Part shown: positions 43,956 to 52,380 of the stretch, in pieces
Position numbering within the stretch: position 1 is the first letter of the stretch
Layout of the letters: the number at the start of each line of letters is the position of its first letter
Source of the DNA: an uncultured Psychrobacter sp.
Lineage (GTDB): Bacteria; Pseudomonadota; Gammaproteobacteria; Pseudomonadales; Moraxellaceae
Assembly (NCBI RefSeq): GCF_947500265.1
Contig: NZ_CANMRN010000006.1
Span: 62,001 to 126,000 of the forward strand
DNA: 64,000 nucleotides
Direction: 5' to 3'
Made by a program: the position numbers and the translations under genes
The notes under the pieces: model-generated
Told to the model about the DNA's origin: nothing
The model's database searches: none
Seen by the model: the letters and a program-made list of their open reading frames with translations, nothing else

Positions 43956-46391
43956 TTAAGCTTGTTTAGGTGGCGGTGCCCAATAGATTTCACTTTCAAG
44001 ATCACTGATGGCTTGCTGATAATCTTGTTTACTACCGAAGCCTTCTCTGACAATTTCCATAGGACTACCTAGCTGATCAAGTGGTTTTACTTTAAGCACG
44101 TTTAGGCTTTCGATCTCTTCTACACCCGCATCAGCATATTTATCGAGCAAAGCATTCAGTACTTTTTGAGCAGTGTCTGAATACTTGGTAAAGTAATTGC
44201 GCTTCTTAACTTCATTCGCACGTTCACGACGGGTCAAAGGTGGCTGATCATATACCACATGGCAAATCAGATCGAAGGGATCCATATCAGCACCGACTTC
44301 TTCCTGCAATGCTTCCCAAATGATACCAGCGTTTGCCAGCTCATCGATGATGGTTTGTTTACGCTCAGTATCGTTCCAACGCTTGGTAAACTCATCCAAA
44401 CTAGCGAACTGCTTGGTGAAAGTTTTGCGAGTATAGTCCTGAAAGGACTCGGTGACTAGCTTGCCATCAGTATCATAATACTGGATACGCTGCGCCATGA
44501 CTTGGACAGCTACACCTTTCACATGGTATTTTTTCGCGGGTTCACTGACACCTATGTCATCACCCATACCAGCCCCTAAATTAAAGCTGCTCTTATCATC
44601 TTGGGTTGTGTAGGCCAGATCATTACCATTCGCAATATCTAACTCTGCGTCTGATTCACCATCTACCACTTCGTCCAGCTCAACGCTTCCTTCATTAATC
44701 TGCGATGGCGTTACGGTCATGATACGTTCAGGAATACCATCGAAGCGCTCATCTGCAAATAGCTCAGTCGCTTTTTTGAAGTCGAGAATCGTAAACCATA
44801 GCTTACCGTATTTATCATTGATACGAGTACCACGGCCAATAACCTGCTTAAACTTGGTCATCGATTTAATATTTTGATCTAAGACGATTAGCTTACAAGT
44901 TTGGGCATCAACACCAGTCGTCATCAGCTCTGACGTCGTCGCTATCACTGGATAAGGTTTCTTTGGATTGATGAAGTTATCAAGCTGTGCTTTGCCCAAC
45001 TCATCATCGCCCGTGATTTTCATGACATACTTTTCGTTCTTTTTGACCTGCTCGGGATTGCAGTTAATCAGAGCACGGCGCATGCGCTCTGCATGATCAA
45101 TATCATTACAGAACACAATGGTTTTGGCCATTGGGTCAGTACGCTCAAGGTAGCTTGTGATGGTCTGAGCCACCAATTCAGTACGCTCATCAATCACCAG
45201 ACTACGATCAAAATCTTTTTGATTATAGATACGATCTTCAATCAGTTCGCCATGCTTATCTGTCTGTCCTTTGGTTGGACGCCAGCCTTGCATATCGACA
45301 TCAATATCAATTCGAACCACTTTATAGGGCGCTAAAAAGCCATCTTCAATGCCTTGTTTTAAGGTATAGGTATAAACAGGATCCCCGAAATAATAAGAGT
45401 TAGATACCTCTTCAGTCTCTTTAGGTGTCGCTGTTAAGCCTACTTGTGTAGCGCTATTAAAATACTCCAATATCTCACGCCAAGCACTATCTTCAGCAGC
45501 GCTACCTCGGTGGCACTCGTCAATGACAATCAGGTCAAAGAAGTCTGGTGCAACCTGCTTAAAGGCTTTCTGATGCTCTTCTGGACCTGTTAACGCTTGA
45601 TATAAGCCTAAATGAATCTCAAAGGCTGGATCAACGGTACGGCCTTCTATTTTGGTCATCGCAGAGCTAAAAGGCTGAAAGTCATTCACCCGAGTTTGAT
45701 CGACCAAAATATTACGGTCTGCTAAAAACAAGATACGTTTCTTTTCTCTAGCCTTCCACAGACGCCAGATAATTTGAAATGCAGTGTAGGTTTTACCTGT
45801 CCCTGTTGCCATTACGAGCAGGATGCGATCCTGTCCACGAGAAATGGCTTCTATGGTCTTATTGATGGCTTGTAGTTGATAGTAGCGCGGTGATTTACCA
45901 CTGCCATCATCATGATAGTCTTGAGTGATGATAGGTAGCTGAGATTGCGTATAGCCTTTCCACTGACAGTACTTATCCCATAGCTCAGCTGGCGTCGGGA
46001 AGTCTGCTAGTGAAATCTCAGTTTCGAGGGTAATAGTACTAGTCTTATCATGAAAAATAAAGCCATCACCGTTGGATGAAAATACAAACGGCACTTCGAG
46101 CAGCCCAGCATAGTCAAGCGCTTGCTGCATACCTTTACCAATAGAGTGTTTGTTCGCTTTGGCCTCGATAACAGCAAGCGGCAGATTAGGTTTGTGATAT
46201 AGAACAATGTCAGCAGATTTGACCGTCTTACGCACTGCCATTTGACCACGGACAATAACTTTACCGTCACGAAGCTTCACCTCTTCGCGAATTTGAGTCA
46301 TGTCATCCCAACCTGAACTCTTAATGGCAGGCAGAATGAACTTACTGATAATATCTGTTTCGGATAACTCTAATTTGTTGATACCAGCCAT
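43956..46391 (-). CDS. hsdR: type I restriction endonuclease subunit HsdR
   Basis: An 811-residue ATP-driven translocase/nuclease. The N-terminal PD-(D/E)xK nuclease has D61 (SADIVLYH) and E76/K78 (VIEAK). The SF2 motor starts with Walker [10 protein letters not shown] (GTGKT 197-201) and motif II DECH (291-294), then GLTATPKET, and motif [15 protein letters not shown] near 525. The C-terminal helical region (about 640-811) is the HsdM docking part. With HsdM and HsdS it would cleave unmodified invading DNA. It is the first gene of the hsdRMS operon and divergent from the reverse-transcriptase locus. Confidence 0.96.
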   Translation of the reverse strand: MAGINKLELSETDIISKFILPAIKSSGWDDMTQIREEVKLRDGKVIVRGQMAVRKTVKSADIVLYHKPNLPLAVIEAKANKHSIGKGMQQALDYAGLLEVPFVFSSNGDGFIFHDKTSTITLETEISLADFPTPAELWDKYCQWKGYTQSQLPIITQDYHDDGSGKSPRYYQLQAINKTIEAISRGQDRILLVMATGTGKTYTAFQIIWRLWKAREKKRILFLADRNILVDQTRVNDFQPFSSAMTKIEGRTVDPAFEIHLGLYQALTGPEEHQKAFKQVAPDFFDLIVIDECHRGSAAEDSAWREILEYFNSATQVGLTATPKETEEVSNSYYFGDPVYTYTLKQGIEDGFLAPYKVVRIDIDVDMQGWRPTKGQTDKHGELIEDRIYNQKDFDRSLVIDERTELVAQTITSYLERTDPMAKTIVFCNDIDHAERMRRALINCNPEQVKKNEKYVMKITGDDELGKAQLDNFINPKKPYPVIATTSELMTTGVDAQTCKLIVLDQNIKSMTKFKQVIGRGTRINDKYGKLWFTILDFKKATELFADERFDGIPERIMTVTPSQINEGSVELDEVVDGESDAELDIANGNDLAYTTQDDKSSFNLGAGMGDDIGVSEPAKKYHVKGVAVQVMAQRIQYYDTDGKLVTESFQDYTRKTFTKQFASLDEFTKRWNDTERKQTIIDELANAGIIWEALQEEVGADMDPFDLICHVVYDQPPLTRRERANEVKKRNYFTKYSDTAQKVLNALLDKYADAGVEEIESLNVLKVKPLDQLGSPMEIVREGFGSKQDYQQAISDLESEIYWAPPPKQA

Positions 46392-46630
46392 GTCAGTAGG
46401 CTTCCTATCTAGCTAGCGTTAGGTGTAACTTATACTTTAACATATGTTGTGTTTTATTTTCCTATTGGAGTGTCAACCTTGTAGTAGATAGATACCTTTG
46501 AGGCAAAAGCAATTGAATAGAATAGCTTGTCAAAGTTACTATAAAGATTTTAAAGTTTGTCTATATCGAATAGAAAACCTAAATTAATTGCCTTTGAACT
46601 ACATCAAAATACTTCAGAACAAAAGTTTAT

Positions 46631-46658
46631 TTGACAAATTGATAAGTTAAGCTAAACT
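46631..46658 (+). promoter_or_regulatory. promoter of the RT-associated ncRNA
   Basis: TTGACA, a consensus -35, at 46631-46636, with TAAACT as -10 at 46653-46658 and 16-base spacing. Transcription would start at about 46665, giving a 287-base leader before the RT start codon. Confidence 0.7.
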
Positions 46659-46664
46659 TGTAAA

Positions 46665-46951
46665 GCATTTAGGATTTTGTCTAAATGGAAACTTATGTCA
46701 ACCAGTGGACTCCAGTCTCAATTAATCCTGATAGTACTATCAGTATCAATTGAGCCTGTCCATGATCTTGATATAGATACTGCATAACAGTATTTATAAT
46801 GATTAGTGTTAGCATAGCACGACTCCTTCGATATGTTTGACTGCGCCGAAAGGAGGGATATCTTTTGATATTCGTATGACTTTGGAGGGGTACTTCATAA
46901 GAAGTAAAAGATTGCGGTCATCTGACCCTCCTAAGTTGGCAAGGACATCTA
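46665..46951 (+). ncRNA. candidate template ncRNA of a DRT2-like system
   Basis: A non-coding stretch of about 287 bases between a strong promoter and the RT gene. It is densely structured: CTCAATT/AATTGAG enclosing the 16-base palindrome CTGATAGTACTATCAG (46717-46754); ATACTG-CATAA-CAGTAT (46777-46793); CTCCTTCG/CGAAAGGAG (46823-46855); GGAGGGG/CCCTCC (about 46884-46931) enclosing ACTTC-ATAA-GAAGT and GGTCA-TC-TGACC. DRT2 loci are known to carry an upstream ncRNA of about this size that the RT copies repeatedly. Stop-free stretches occur on both strands: sense 46662-46784 and antisense 46696-46917. The template limits cannot be set from sequence. Confidence 0.6.
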
Positions 46952-48283
46952 ATGATAGAGCTTGATCAGAATTTCTTTAAGCAAAGACAAAAAAACCGAA
47001 ACTATCTACACTTCGATGAAAAACCCTCCTATACTTTTCTCTATGACTACGTCACCAAGCCTTCGAACATAGAACAACACTCATTTTATCCTTTTATTTC
47101 GTACAACATAGTTGACGAAAAAATTAAAAAATTAAATAAAAAAATCATTATCTCATCTAAAGACAGGCTGATTAATTACCCAAGCCATGTCGATAGTAGT
47201 ATCTACGCTTATTACTCTAAATCCTTAGAAATTCCTTATGAGTCTTACTTAGCAGAAAAATCACTTGAAGATACTGTTCTAGCATTTAGAAAGGTTGAGA
47301 AGATTATTGATGGCAATAGAGTATCTCAGTGCAATATACACTTTAGTAAGAACGTCTTCGATTATATTTCTCAGAAAAAAGATTGCTTAGTGCTTTGTTA
47401 TGACATAACAAAGTTTTTTGACAATCTTGATCATCGCATTCTGAAAGACAACTGGATTCGCTTGTTAGCCACTAAGGACTTACCAAAGGATCACTACAAA
47501 ATATATAGGTCTTTGACAAGATTTGCTTCAGTGGATAAAAAAGGACTATATAAAGAGCTGGGTTTATCGCTACATTCTAGAACTCTAAATAAACGGTTGG
47601 ATAGACTATGTTCTGTCAAAGAATTCCGAGACAAAATAAGAAAAAACGGTCTAGTAACGACTAATAAAAGTAGCAGAGGCATTCCCCAAGGTTCGCCTAT
47701 GAGTGGCTTGCTATCTAATATCTATATGATCGATTTTGATGAAGCAGTGAGTAAGCATCTAGCAGGAATAGATGGTAAGTATTTCAGATACTGTGATGAC
47801 ATGATTTTTATCTTTGATAAAAGTCTTAAGTTTAAGGTAGAAAAACTAGTCAAAGCTGAAATCAATAAATTAAAACTACCAATTAATGATAAGAAAACTC
47901 AGGAAATTGAGTTCAAAAACGGAATTTCAAACTTCAATTCAGGAAGTATTAGTTATAACAATCCATGTAAGCTTCAGTATCTAGGGTTGTTATTCGACGG
48001 TGAGAACACTTACTTAAGAGAGACTGGTCTATCTAGATATAATCGCAAGCTAAGGAAAGCCATCAGAATGAGAACCTCCCATTACCAGAGACTAGAATCT
48101 AGTCAGCGTAATGGAAGTAGTATGTATATGCGAAAGCTTCATACTAGATTTACTTATATTGGTAAAAGAAATTATATCAGCTATGTTTTTAGAGTTGCTA
48201 ATGTGCATGACTCTAATAATGTTAAGAGACAAGTGAAAGGACACTATAGACTGTTTAATGAATACTTAGCTAAAAAGTCATAG
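46952..48283 (+). CDS. drt2: defence-associated reverse transcriptase, DRT2 (UG2)-like
   Basis: A 443-residue stand-alone reverse transcriptase. Motif A is DITKFFDNLDH (151-161), motif B RGIPQGSPMSGLLSNIYMIDFD (242-263), and the active site YFRYCDD (277-283), with the uncommon YCDD in place of YADD. A finger region lies at 40-120 and a basic thumb-like C terminus (330-443, many Arg/Lys) follows. There is no maturase, endonuclease or nitrilase domain, so it is not a group II intron RT or DRT1. Size, YCDD, lone-gene layout and the structured leader fit DRT2, which protects against phage by rolling-circle copying of its ncRNA. It sits between hsdR and other defence genes. AAGGA precedes the ATG. 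Confidence 0.85.
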   Translation: MIELDQNFFKQRQKNRNYLHFDEKPSYTFLYDYVTKPSNIEQHSFYPFISYNIVDEKIKKLNKKIIISSKDRLINYPSHVDSSIYAYYSKSLEIPYESYLAEKSLEDTVLAFRKVEKIIDGNRVSQCNIHFSKNVFDYISQKKDCLVLCYDITKFFDNLDHRILKDNWIRLLATKDLPKDHYKIYRSLTRFASVDKKGLYKELGLSLHSRTLNKRLDRLCSVKEFRDKIRKNGLVTTNKSSRGIPQGSPMSGLLSNIYMIDFDEAVSKHLAGIDGKYFRYCDDMIFIFDKSLKFKVEKLVKAEINKLKLPINDKKTQEIEFKNGISNFNSGSISYNNPCKLQYLGLLFDGENTYLRETGLSRYNRKLRKAIRMRTSHYQRLESSQRNGSSMYMRKLHTRFTYIGKRNYISYVFRVANVHDSNNVKRQVKGHYRLFNEYLAKKS

Positions 48284-48902
48284 TTTTAGTCGGTAACCAT
48301 AGGTACGTCCATTTAATAAAACTACTTATATACTATTGGCTTCAAAATAATCAATCTCTTCAATCAATTGTGCTTTGGGGAGTTTCCTAAACTTTATGTA
48401 ACTGCTTATAATTCAATAACAGGAAAATAAGCAATGACTACTCAATCCGACATTAAAAAACTGGCTGGCCTTACGCGCAGCTGTTGCTGACTTGAGAATG
48501 GAGTCTGTTAACGTTAATAAGCTACCTTTGCCTTTTATAGTGACAGCATGATTATTTTTATCAGACTTTATAAGGGCTTGGTGCTCTATTTCGTTCTTAT
48601 CAACACTATTATAATTTTGAGCCATAATGTTTTCAACTTTTAAAAAAGTTTATTGAGCATTGGATAAATCATAGTATTTATCGAAGCTAACAACCATACA
48701 CTTCTGAAACTTAAAATGCTTTTATGTTTTGTCTGAATGCGTATTGAGTTTTAAGTTATTTTTGGCTGAGTAGTTGTCCTACTGTTTTCTTTATGATTAA
48801 AGTATATTCAAAACATTCAACTAAACAGCTATTTATCTAACCTTAACTTATACTCAAATCCAGTCTCAAAAATGACTAATTCCACAAGATTTAGTCAGAA
48901 GT
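48284..48902. other. AT-rich region after the RT gene
   Basis: About 620 bases with only weak coding signals. One is a 70-residue minus-strand frame, listed separately. The other is a short plus-strand frame at 48434 (MTTQSDIKKLAGLTRSCC) with a good ribosome site (ACAGGAAAATAAGC); it stops after 18 codons and may be the stump of a lost gene. The rest shows no recognised feature. Confidence 0.45.
48413..48625 (-). CDS. doubtful small hypothetical protein (70 aa)
   Basis: MAQNYNSVDKNEIEHQALIKSDK opens a polar protein with a short Ala/Ser-rich helix (SILKSATAARKASQFF) and a Cys-containing tail. There is no clear ribosome site. It overlaps a short plus-strand frame that has one. It could be a degraded or fused remnant; no family recognised. 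Confidence 0.3.
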   Translation of the reverse strand: MAQNYNSVDKNEIEHQALIKSDKNNHAVTIKGKGSLLTLTDSILKSATAARKASQFFNVGLSSHCLFSCY

Positions 48903-49112
48903 TCAGACTAAGTCTTGTATCCCAATATCTAGCGCATCACATATCTCATATGCTTTTTTCAATGTAATATTCTTCTCACCACGTTCAATGTTTCCCATAT
49001 AGCTTCTATCGATACCTGCCATCTCTGCCAGCCTCTCCTGAGATATTCCTTTGCTCTTACGTACCTCACGGACACGCTTTCCAAAGGTAATCATACGCTC
49101 ATCTGTTGTCAT
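48903..49112 (-). CDS. XRE-family helix-turn-helix regulator
   Basis: A 69-residue DNA-binding protein starting at the ATG at 49112 (MTTDERMITFGKRV); the frame opens nine codons earlier with TTG. The HTH is RVREVRKSKGISQERLAEMAGIDRSYMGNIERGEKNITLKKAYEICDALDIGI, a textbook Cro/C-protein domain covering almost the whole protein. It resembles controller proteins of restriction-modification or defence loci. It is divergent from the 428-residue unknown gene with an 84-base gap, so it probably represses that gene and itself. Confidence 0.85.
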   Translation of the reverse strand: MTTDERMITFGKRVREVRKSKGISQERLAEMAGIDRSYMGNIERGEKNITLKKAYEICDALDIGIQDLV

Positions 49113-49196
49113 TTCATTAACCAATGCTAAAGATAGCAATACTCACAGTGGTAAGCTACAATATCCACGGGATATAGTCGGTATTGAGAGGTGAGC

Positions 49197-50483
49197 ATGA
49201 AAACTAAATTAGAGTATCAGTCAGATATAACAGAAACTAATAAGCTTATCTGTGAGAAGTACTGGTTAAGAGAAGGTGATAAAAGAAGTGGATTTATATA
49301 TACCTGTAGAGAGATAGGTCAAGAATTTAACTTTAGACATCAAGATATACCTAGTATCGTTAAGATAAATGCTCATCTTGTCGTACTAGACTGTCAATGC
49401 ATAGATTGCAGTACAACTAAGATTTGCCATACTCGTTCACAGCTTACTCAATTAAAACCTGATAGTTGGCGGTGTGATGATTGTTGGGATACGTTTCAAG
49501 AGAGAAGGAATCAAGAGTATTTAGAATATAATCTTAAGCAAGATCGTTTGGCAGAAGAGTATAAACAGGACGTTCTAGCATACATTAACTACTACAGAGA
49601 TATTCAATTAACCAACATCCCTGTATTAACTGCACTTAACGATGTGGATAGGTTTTTACTTGCTGCGACAGTAGAGAGCTTAGGGGTAGAGAATCTTAGA
49701 ACTACAGTTTCTCTACGCGATAATTTATTATTACCTCTATCACCGTTCTCTAAATTAGATGAAGAGATACTACATCATCTCTTTAAGCGAAATCTGCTTA
49801 TACTCGCTCCTGAAAATAGCTACAAATACGTAACCATCGACGAAGAACAAGAGTTAGAAGTAGATTTCTATCAAGCGATTTTTGAGTTTTCTTATAGTAT
49901 TGAGAATCTTACTAAAATCTCGATAAACGCTAAATCTAGAAAAAATATCAGTGCTCTAGTAGCGGATAGTCAATTTAAGAGCTGGTGTGAAAAGGTACAG
50001 CTAGGAGAGTGTTTAAACTACCTAATCACTAGGTCAAGACTGAACGATCTAGCACCGCCTATTGGCGACAAGCTAATTAGCATTCTCAGAGCATGTTTAG
50101 CTGAATACTCTGTATCGACCATACATTATATAATTTATGAAGCGGTTGAAAGTGCAGCTGCATATGTGCAAAAACCAAATATTACTAGAAAGCGTGCATC
50201 AAACTCTATTTCTGACAATATCGAGAGAATTTTCGATAAGCTATATAGCGGTAGTTGGACTCCCAATATAGCTTGTCGTAACTTTAGCCACCCTCAATCT
50301 GCGATGGCAAAAATATTTTTTGATTATATGTTCGGAGTAAATGATGGTGGTTTTTATTACACTCTTGATGAGCTGTTCAGTCCATATAGGTCTCAGAAAG
50401 CTCTAGAGCAAGTAAGTTATGCAACTCTAGGAAATACTATAAGTACTAGTTATTCAATCAGAATAGCTTCTAATATCAACTAA
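49197..50483 (+). CDS. unknown zinc-ribbon protein, candidate defence gene
   Basis: A 428-residue protein I cannot place in a family. The start at 49197 uses GAGAGGTGAGC; a GTG two codons earlier is possible. An N-terminal zinc-ribbon-like pair, CIDC (68-71) and CDDC (93-96), lies between strands. Then comes a charged linker helix (EYLEYNLKQDRLAEEYKQDVLAYINYYRDI) and an alpha-rich domain (about 130-428) with LLPLSPFSKLDEEILHHLFKRNLLILAPE, which looks like a winged-helix segment. It is divergent from an XRE gene and lies between the RT and McrBC systems. This setting suggests a regulated effector, but that is inference. Confidence 0.75.
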   Translation: MKTKLEYQSDITETNKLICEKYWLREGDKRSGFIYTCREIGQEFNFRHQDIPSIVKINAHLVVLDCQCIDCSTTKICHTRSQLTQLKPDSWRCDDCWDTFQERRNQEYLEYNLKQDRLAEEYKQDVLAYINYYRDIQLTNIPVLTALNDVDRFLLAATVESLGVENLRTTVSLRDNLLLPLSPFSKLDEEILHHLFKRNLLILAPENSYKYVTIDEEQELEVDFYQAIFEFSYSIENLTKISINAKSRKNISALVADSQFKSWCEKVQLGECLNYLITRSRLNDLAPPIGDKLISILRACLAEYSVSTIHYIIYEAVESAAAYVQKPNITRKRASNSISDNIERIFDKLYSGSWTPNIACRNFSHPQSAMAKIFFDYMFGVNDGGFYYTLDELFSPYRSQKALEQVSYATLGNTISTSYSIRIASNIN

Positions 50484-50593
50484 TACCGATTTCTAAATCT
50501 TTAATAAAATTAAATCAGCTGAGTAAGCCATATCAGTAAGAGAAAGATTATCCAGATAAAAGACTATATGACTTGCTGAGCAAATTTATTATT

Positions 50594-51233
50594 ACTAATA
50601 AGAAGTAGATAGCCATATGCCAAGCAGCTTTTTCTTACCGCTAGAGTTGATGCCTAAGGCTAAGTAAATGGCTTTGTTGTTGACCTGCTTGTTTTAACGT
50701 ACATTAACGACAATATAGTCCAAATAGACAATAGGATAAACAAAGTTTAATGGCCGGTTCTGCCAAGCGGTGATGTCTTCCAAGATGTTGTCAGTGACTC
50801 TTGAAGCTAAGCTGCTTGAGATATCGACGTCATAGAACTCTTTAACCGTTTCGACAATCTCAGTGGTAGTTTGACCTTTGACGTAAAAAAATGATTTTAT
50901 CGTCAAGACCTGAGATATGAGTTTAATGCTTACTGACCAGCACAGGCTTAAAGCTGCTATCACGGTCTCTTGGGGTGGATATCTCAATATCGCCTATGTC
51001 ACTGCGGACGGTCTTTTTAGTGTGTCCACTGCGCTTATTAGGCTTGTCTGCTTTTTCATGCTTGGGGTAGCCGAGATGGTCTTTCATCTCAGCTTCAAGA
51101 GCAGTGTCGATAAAGGATTGCATGAGCTGCTTTTGAAAGTCTTTGATATCCTCAAAGCTGTTCATGCTACCAGCCATTTGCTCGGCCAGTTTTTTAGGGT
51201 CAGATTGGTTCGTCGTTGCTTATTCTCCGGTTA
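50594..51233 (-). pseudogene. degraded IS256-family transposase
   Basis: Minus-strand remnants of a Mutator/IS256 transposase in different frames. The N-terminal part reads MAGSMNSFEDIKDFQKQLMQSF... AEMKDHLGYPKHEK... KKTVRSDIGDIEISTPRDRDSSF (51177-50923). After a frameshift it continues IKSFFYVKGQTTTEIVETVKEFYDVDISSSLASRVTDNILEDITAWQNRPL (about 50920-50750), then PIVYLDYIVVNVR, an in-frame stop at 50694, and NKQVNNKAIYLALGINSSGKKKLLGIWL before the homology ends. The DDE C-terminal half is missing. It lies just downstream of mcrC and cannot be active. Confidence 0.85.
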
Positions 51234-51248
51234 GTGGATTATAAGCAG

Positions 51249-52379
51249 TTACACAGTTTTTAGGAAAGGCTCGACATTAAAGCTACATTGTACAATTTTC
51301 AACAACTGTTCTCGAACCTCATTTGCTGTAGTGTTTAGATCTACAGTAGTAAAGCTTATTTTATGATTTTGAATAATGACATACTCATTGATATTCTCAC
51401 CTATCGAAGGATGAATAAATAAACCACCAGCATTCTTATTAAGAGGGTCATCATTACCTTCTTGAGACCTTAAGTAAGTGTACATCTGATACAGATACCC
51501 ACTTCTTAACGTTTCATTTCGATACCATCCACTTGTAACTACAGCATTAAACTTAGTATCTATAACAATGCGATACGCCAAGTCCGTATTATCAATGATG
51601 ATGTCCGTCTTCATATTAGGAAAAACTTTATCCATACTTGAACTTTTATCATCTATTTGCCATTTAAGTACTTTCCCTGCACTTACTCGATAACATTGAT
51701 TTGACAGAACTGTATCATAAAACCCAGCGACGCCTTTTTCAAAAAGCTTGCGAAGCCACGGCAGATCATCTCTATCAAGTAAAGGTAAAGTAGTGCAACC
51801 CTTAGACTCGGTAGGCAGTGCTAGATTAAAGGCAAGATGTGCGGCCGTCACCATAGGCTTATCTTTAGCATCGTGCCTTCCAAATCTATCCACTGATATT
51901 TCACTACGACTAGGGCGTATTTGACTGACACCCATTCGTCTTAGACGTATATCTAGCGATCGGCACCGATGAGCCAAATCTTTTCGTTTAACTACTTTAG
52001 AAATAACCTCAAGAGCTGCCCTAACATATCTATTACGCGGTGTATCAATGGTTAACTCATCAAAGCTGCAGGAGATCTTACCTCGCTCAAGTAACCTGCC
52101 TCTTTCAGTGTCAAGCAGGTCTATTTTTCCACGAACTCGACTAACTACTGCTTCACGATGTTGATACGCATAACTTAGATTTAGCTGAATGCGACGTTCA
52201 ACGCGGCGGCACAGTATTTCTGCAACCAGATCTGGAATATCATCAGGGTTTTCTTCAACAGCGACATTGGCTATATTAAGCTCTTTATAGATGTCTGAAG
52301 CATACAGCATGAGCAACCATAGATTACGAACGGGTATTTTGCCAATATACCCGTTCTTTTCATCAAGCTTGATAGACAT
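51249..52379 (-). CDS. mcrC: McrC, nuclease subunit of McrBC
   Basis: A 376-residue McrC-type protein. The ATG at 52379 is preferred (GAAGG nine bases upstream); the TTG at 52394 would overlap mcrB. The N-terminal part opens IGKIPVRNLWLLMLYASD and has RVRGKIDLLDTERGRLLERGKISCSFDELTIDTPRNRYVRAAL (about 85-130), typical of McrC. The C-terminal PD-(D/E)xK core reads KTDIIIDNTDLAYRIVIDTKF (about 265-285), giving D...DTK. It forms a modification-dependent nuclease with McrB immediately upstream. Confidence 0.92.
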   Translation of the reverse strand: MSIKLDEKNGYIGKIPVRNLWLLMLYASDIYKELNIANVAVEENPDDIPDLVAEILCRRVERRIQLNLSYAYQHREAVVSRVRGKIDLLDTERGRLLERGKISCSFDELTIDTPRNRYVRAALEVISKVVKRKDLAHRCRSLDIRLRRMGVSQIRPSRSEISVDRFGRHDAKDKPMVTAAHLAFNLALPTESKGCTTLPLLDRDDLPWLRKLFEKGVAGFYDTVLSNQCYRVSAGKVLKWQIDDKSSSMDKVFPNMKTDIIIDNTDLAYRIVIDTKFNAVVTSGWYRNETLRSGYLYQMYTYLRSQEGNDDPLNKNAGGLFIHPSIGENINEYVIIQNHKISFTTVDLNTTANEVREQLLKIVQCSFNVEPFLKTV

Positions 52380-52380
52380 A

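Noticed and set aside
46952..48283. reading the RT as a group II intron maturase or retron RT
   Set aside because: No maturase or endonuclease domain, and YCDD with a UG-type layout; I see no retron msr/msd-type inverted-repeat pair and no intron domains V/VI nearby.
48434..48490. plus-strand start MTTQSDIKKLAGLTRSCC with a good ribosome site
   Set aside because: It stops after 18 codons. It may be the stump of a lost gene but cannot be supported as a functional one.
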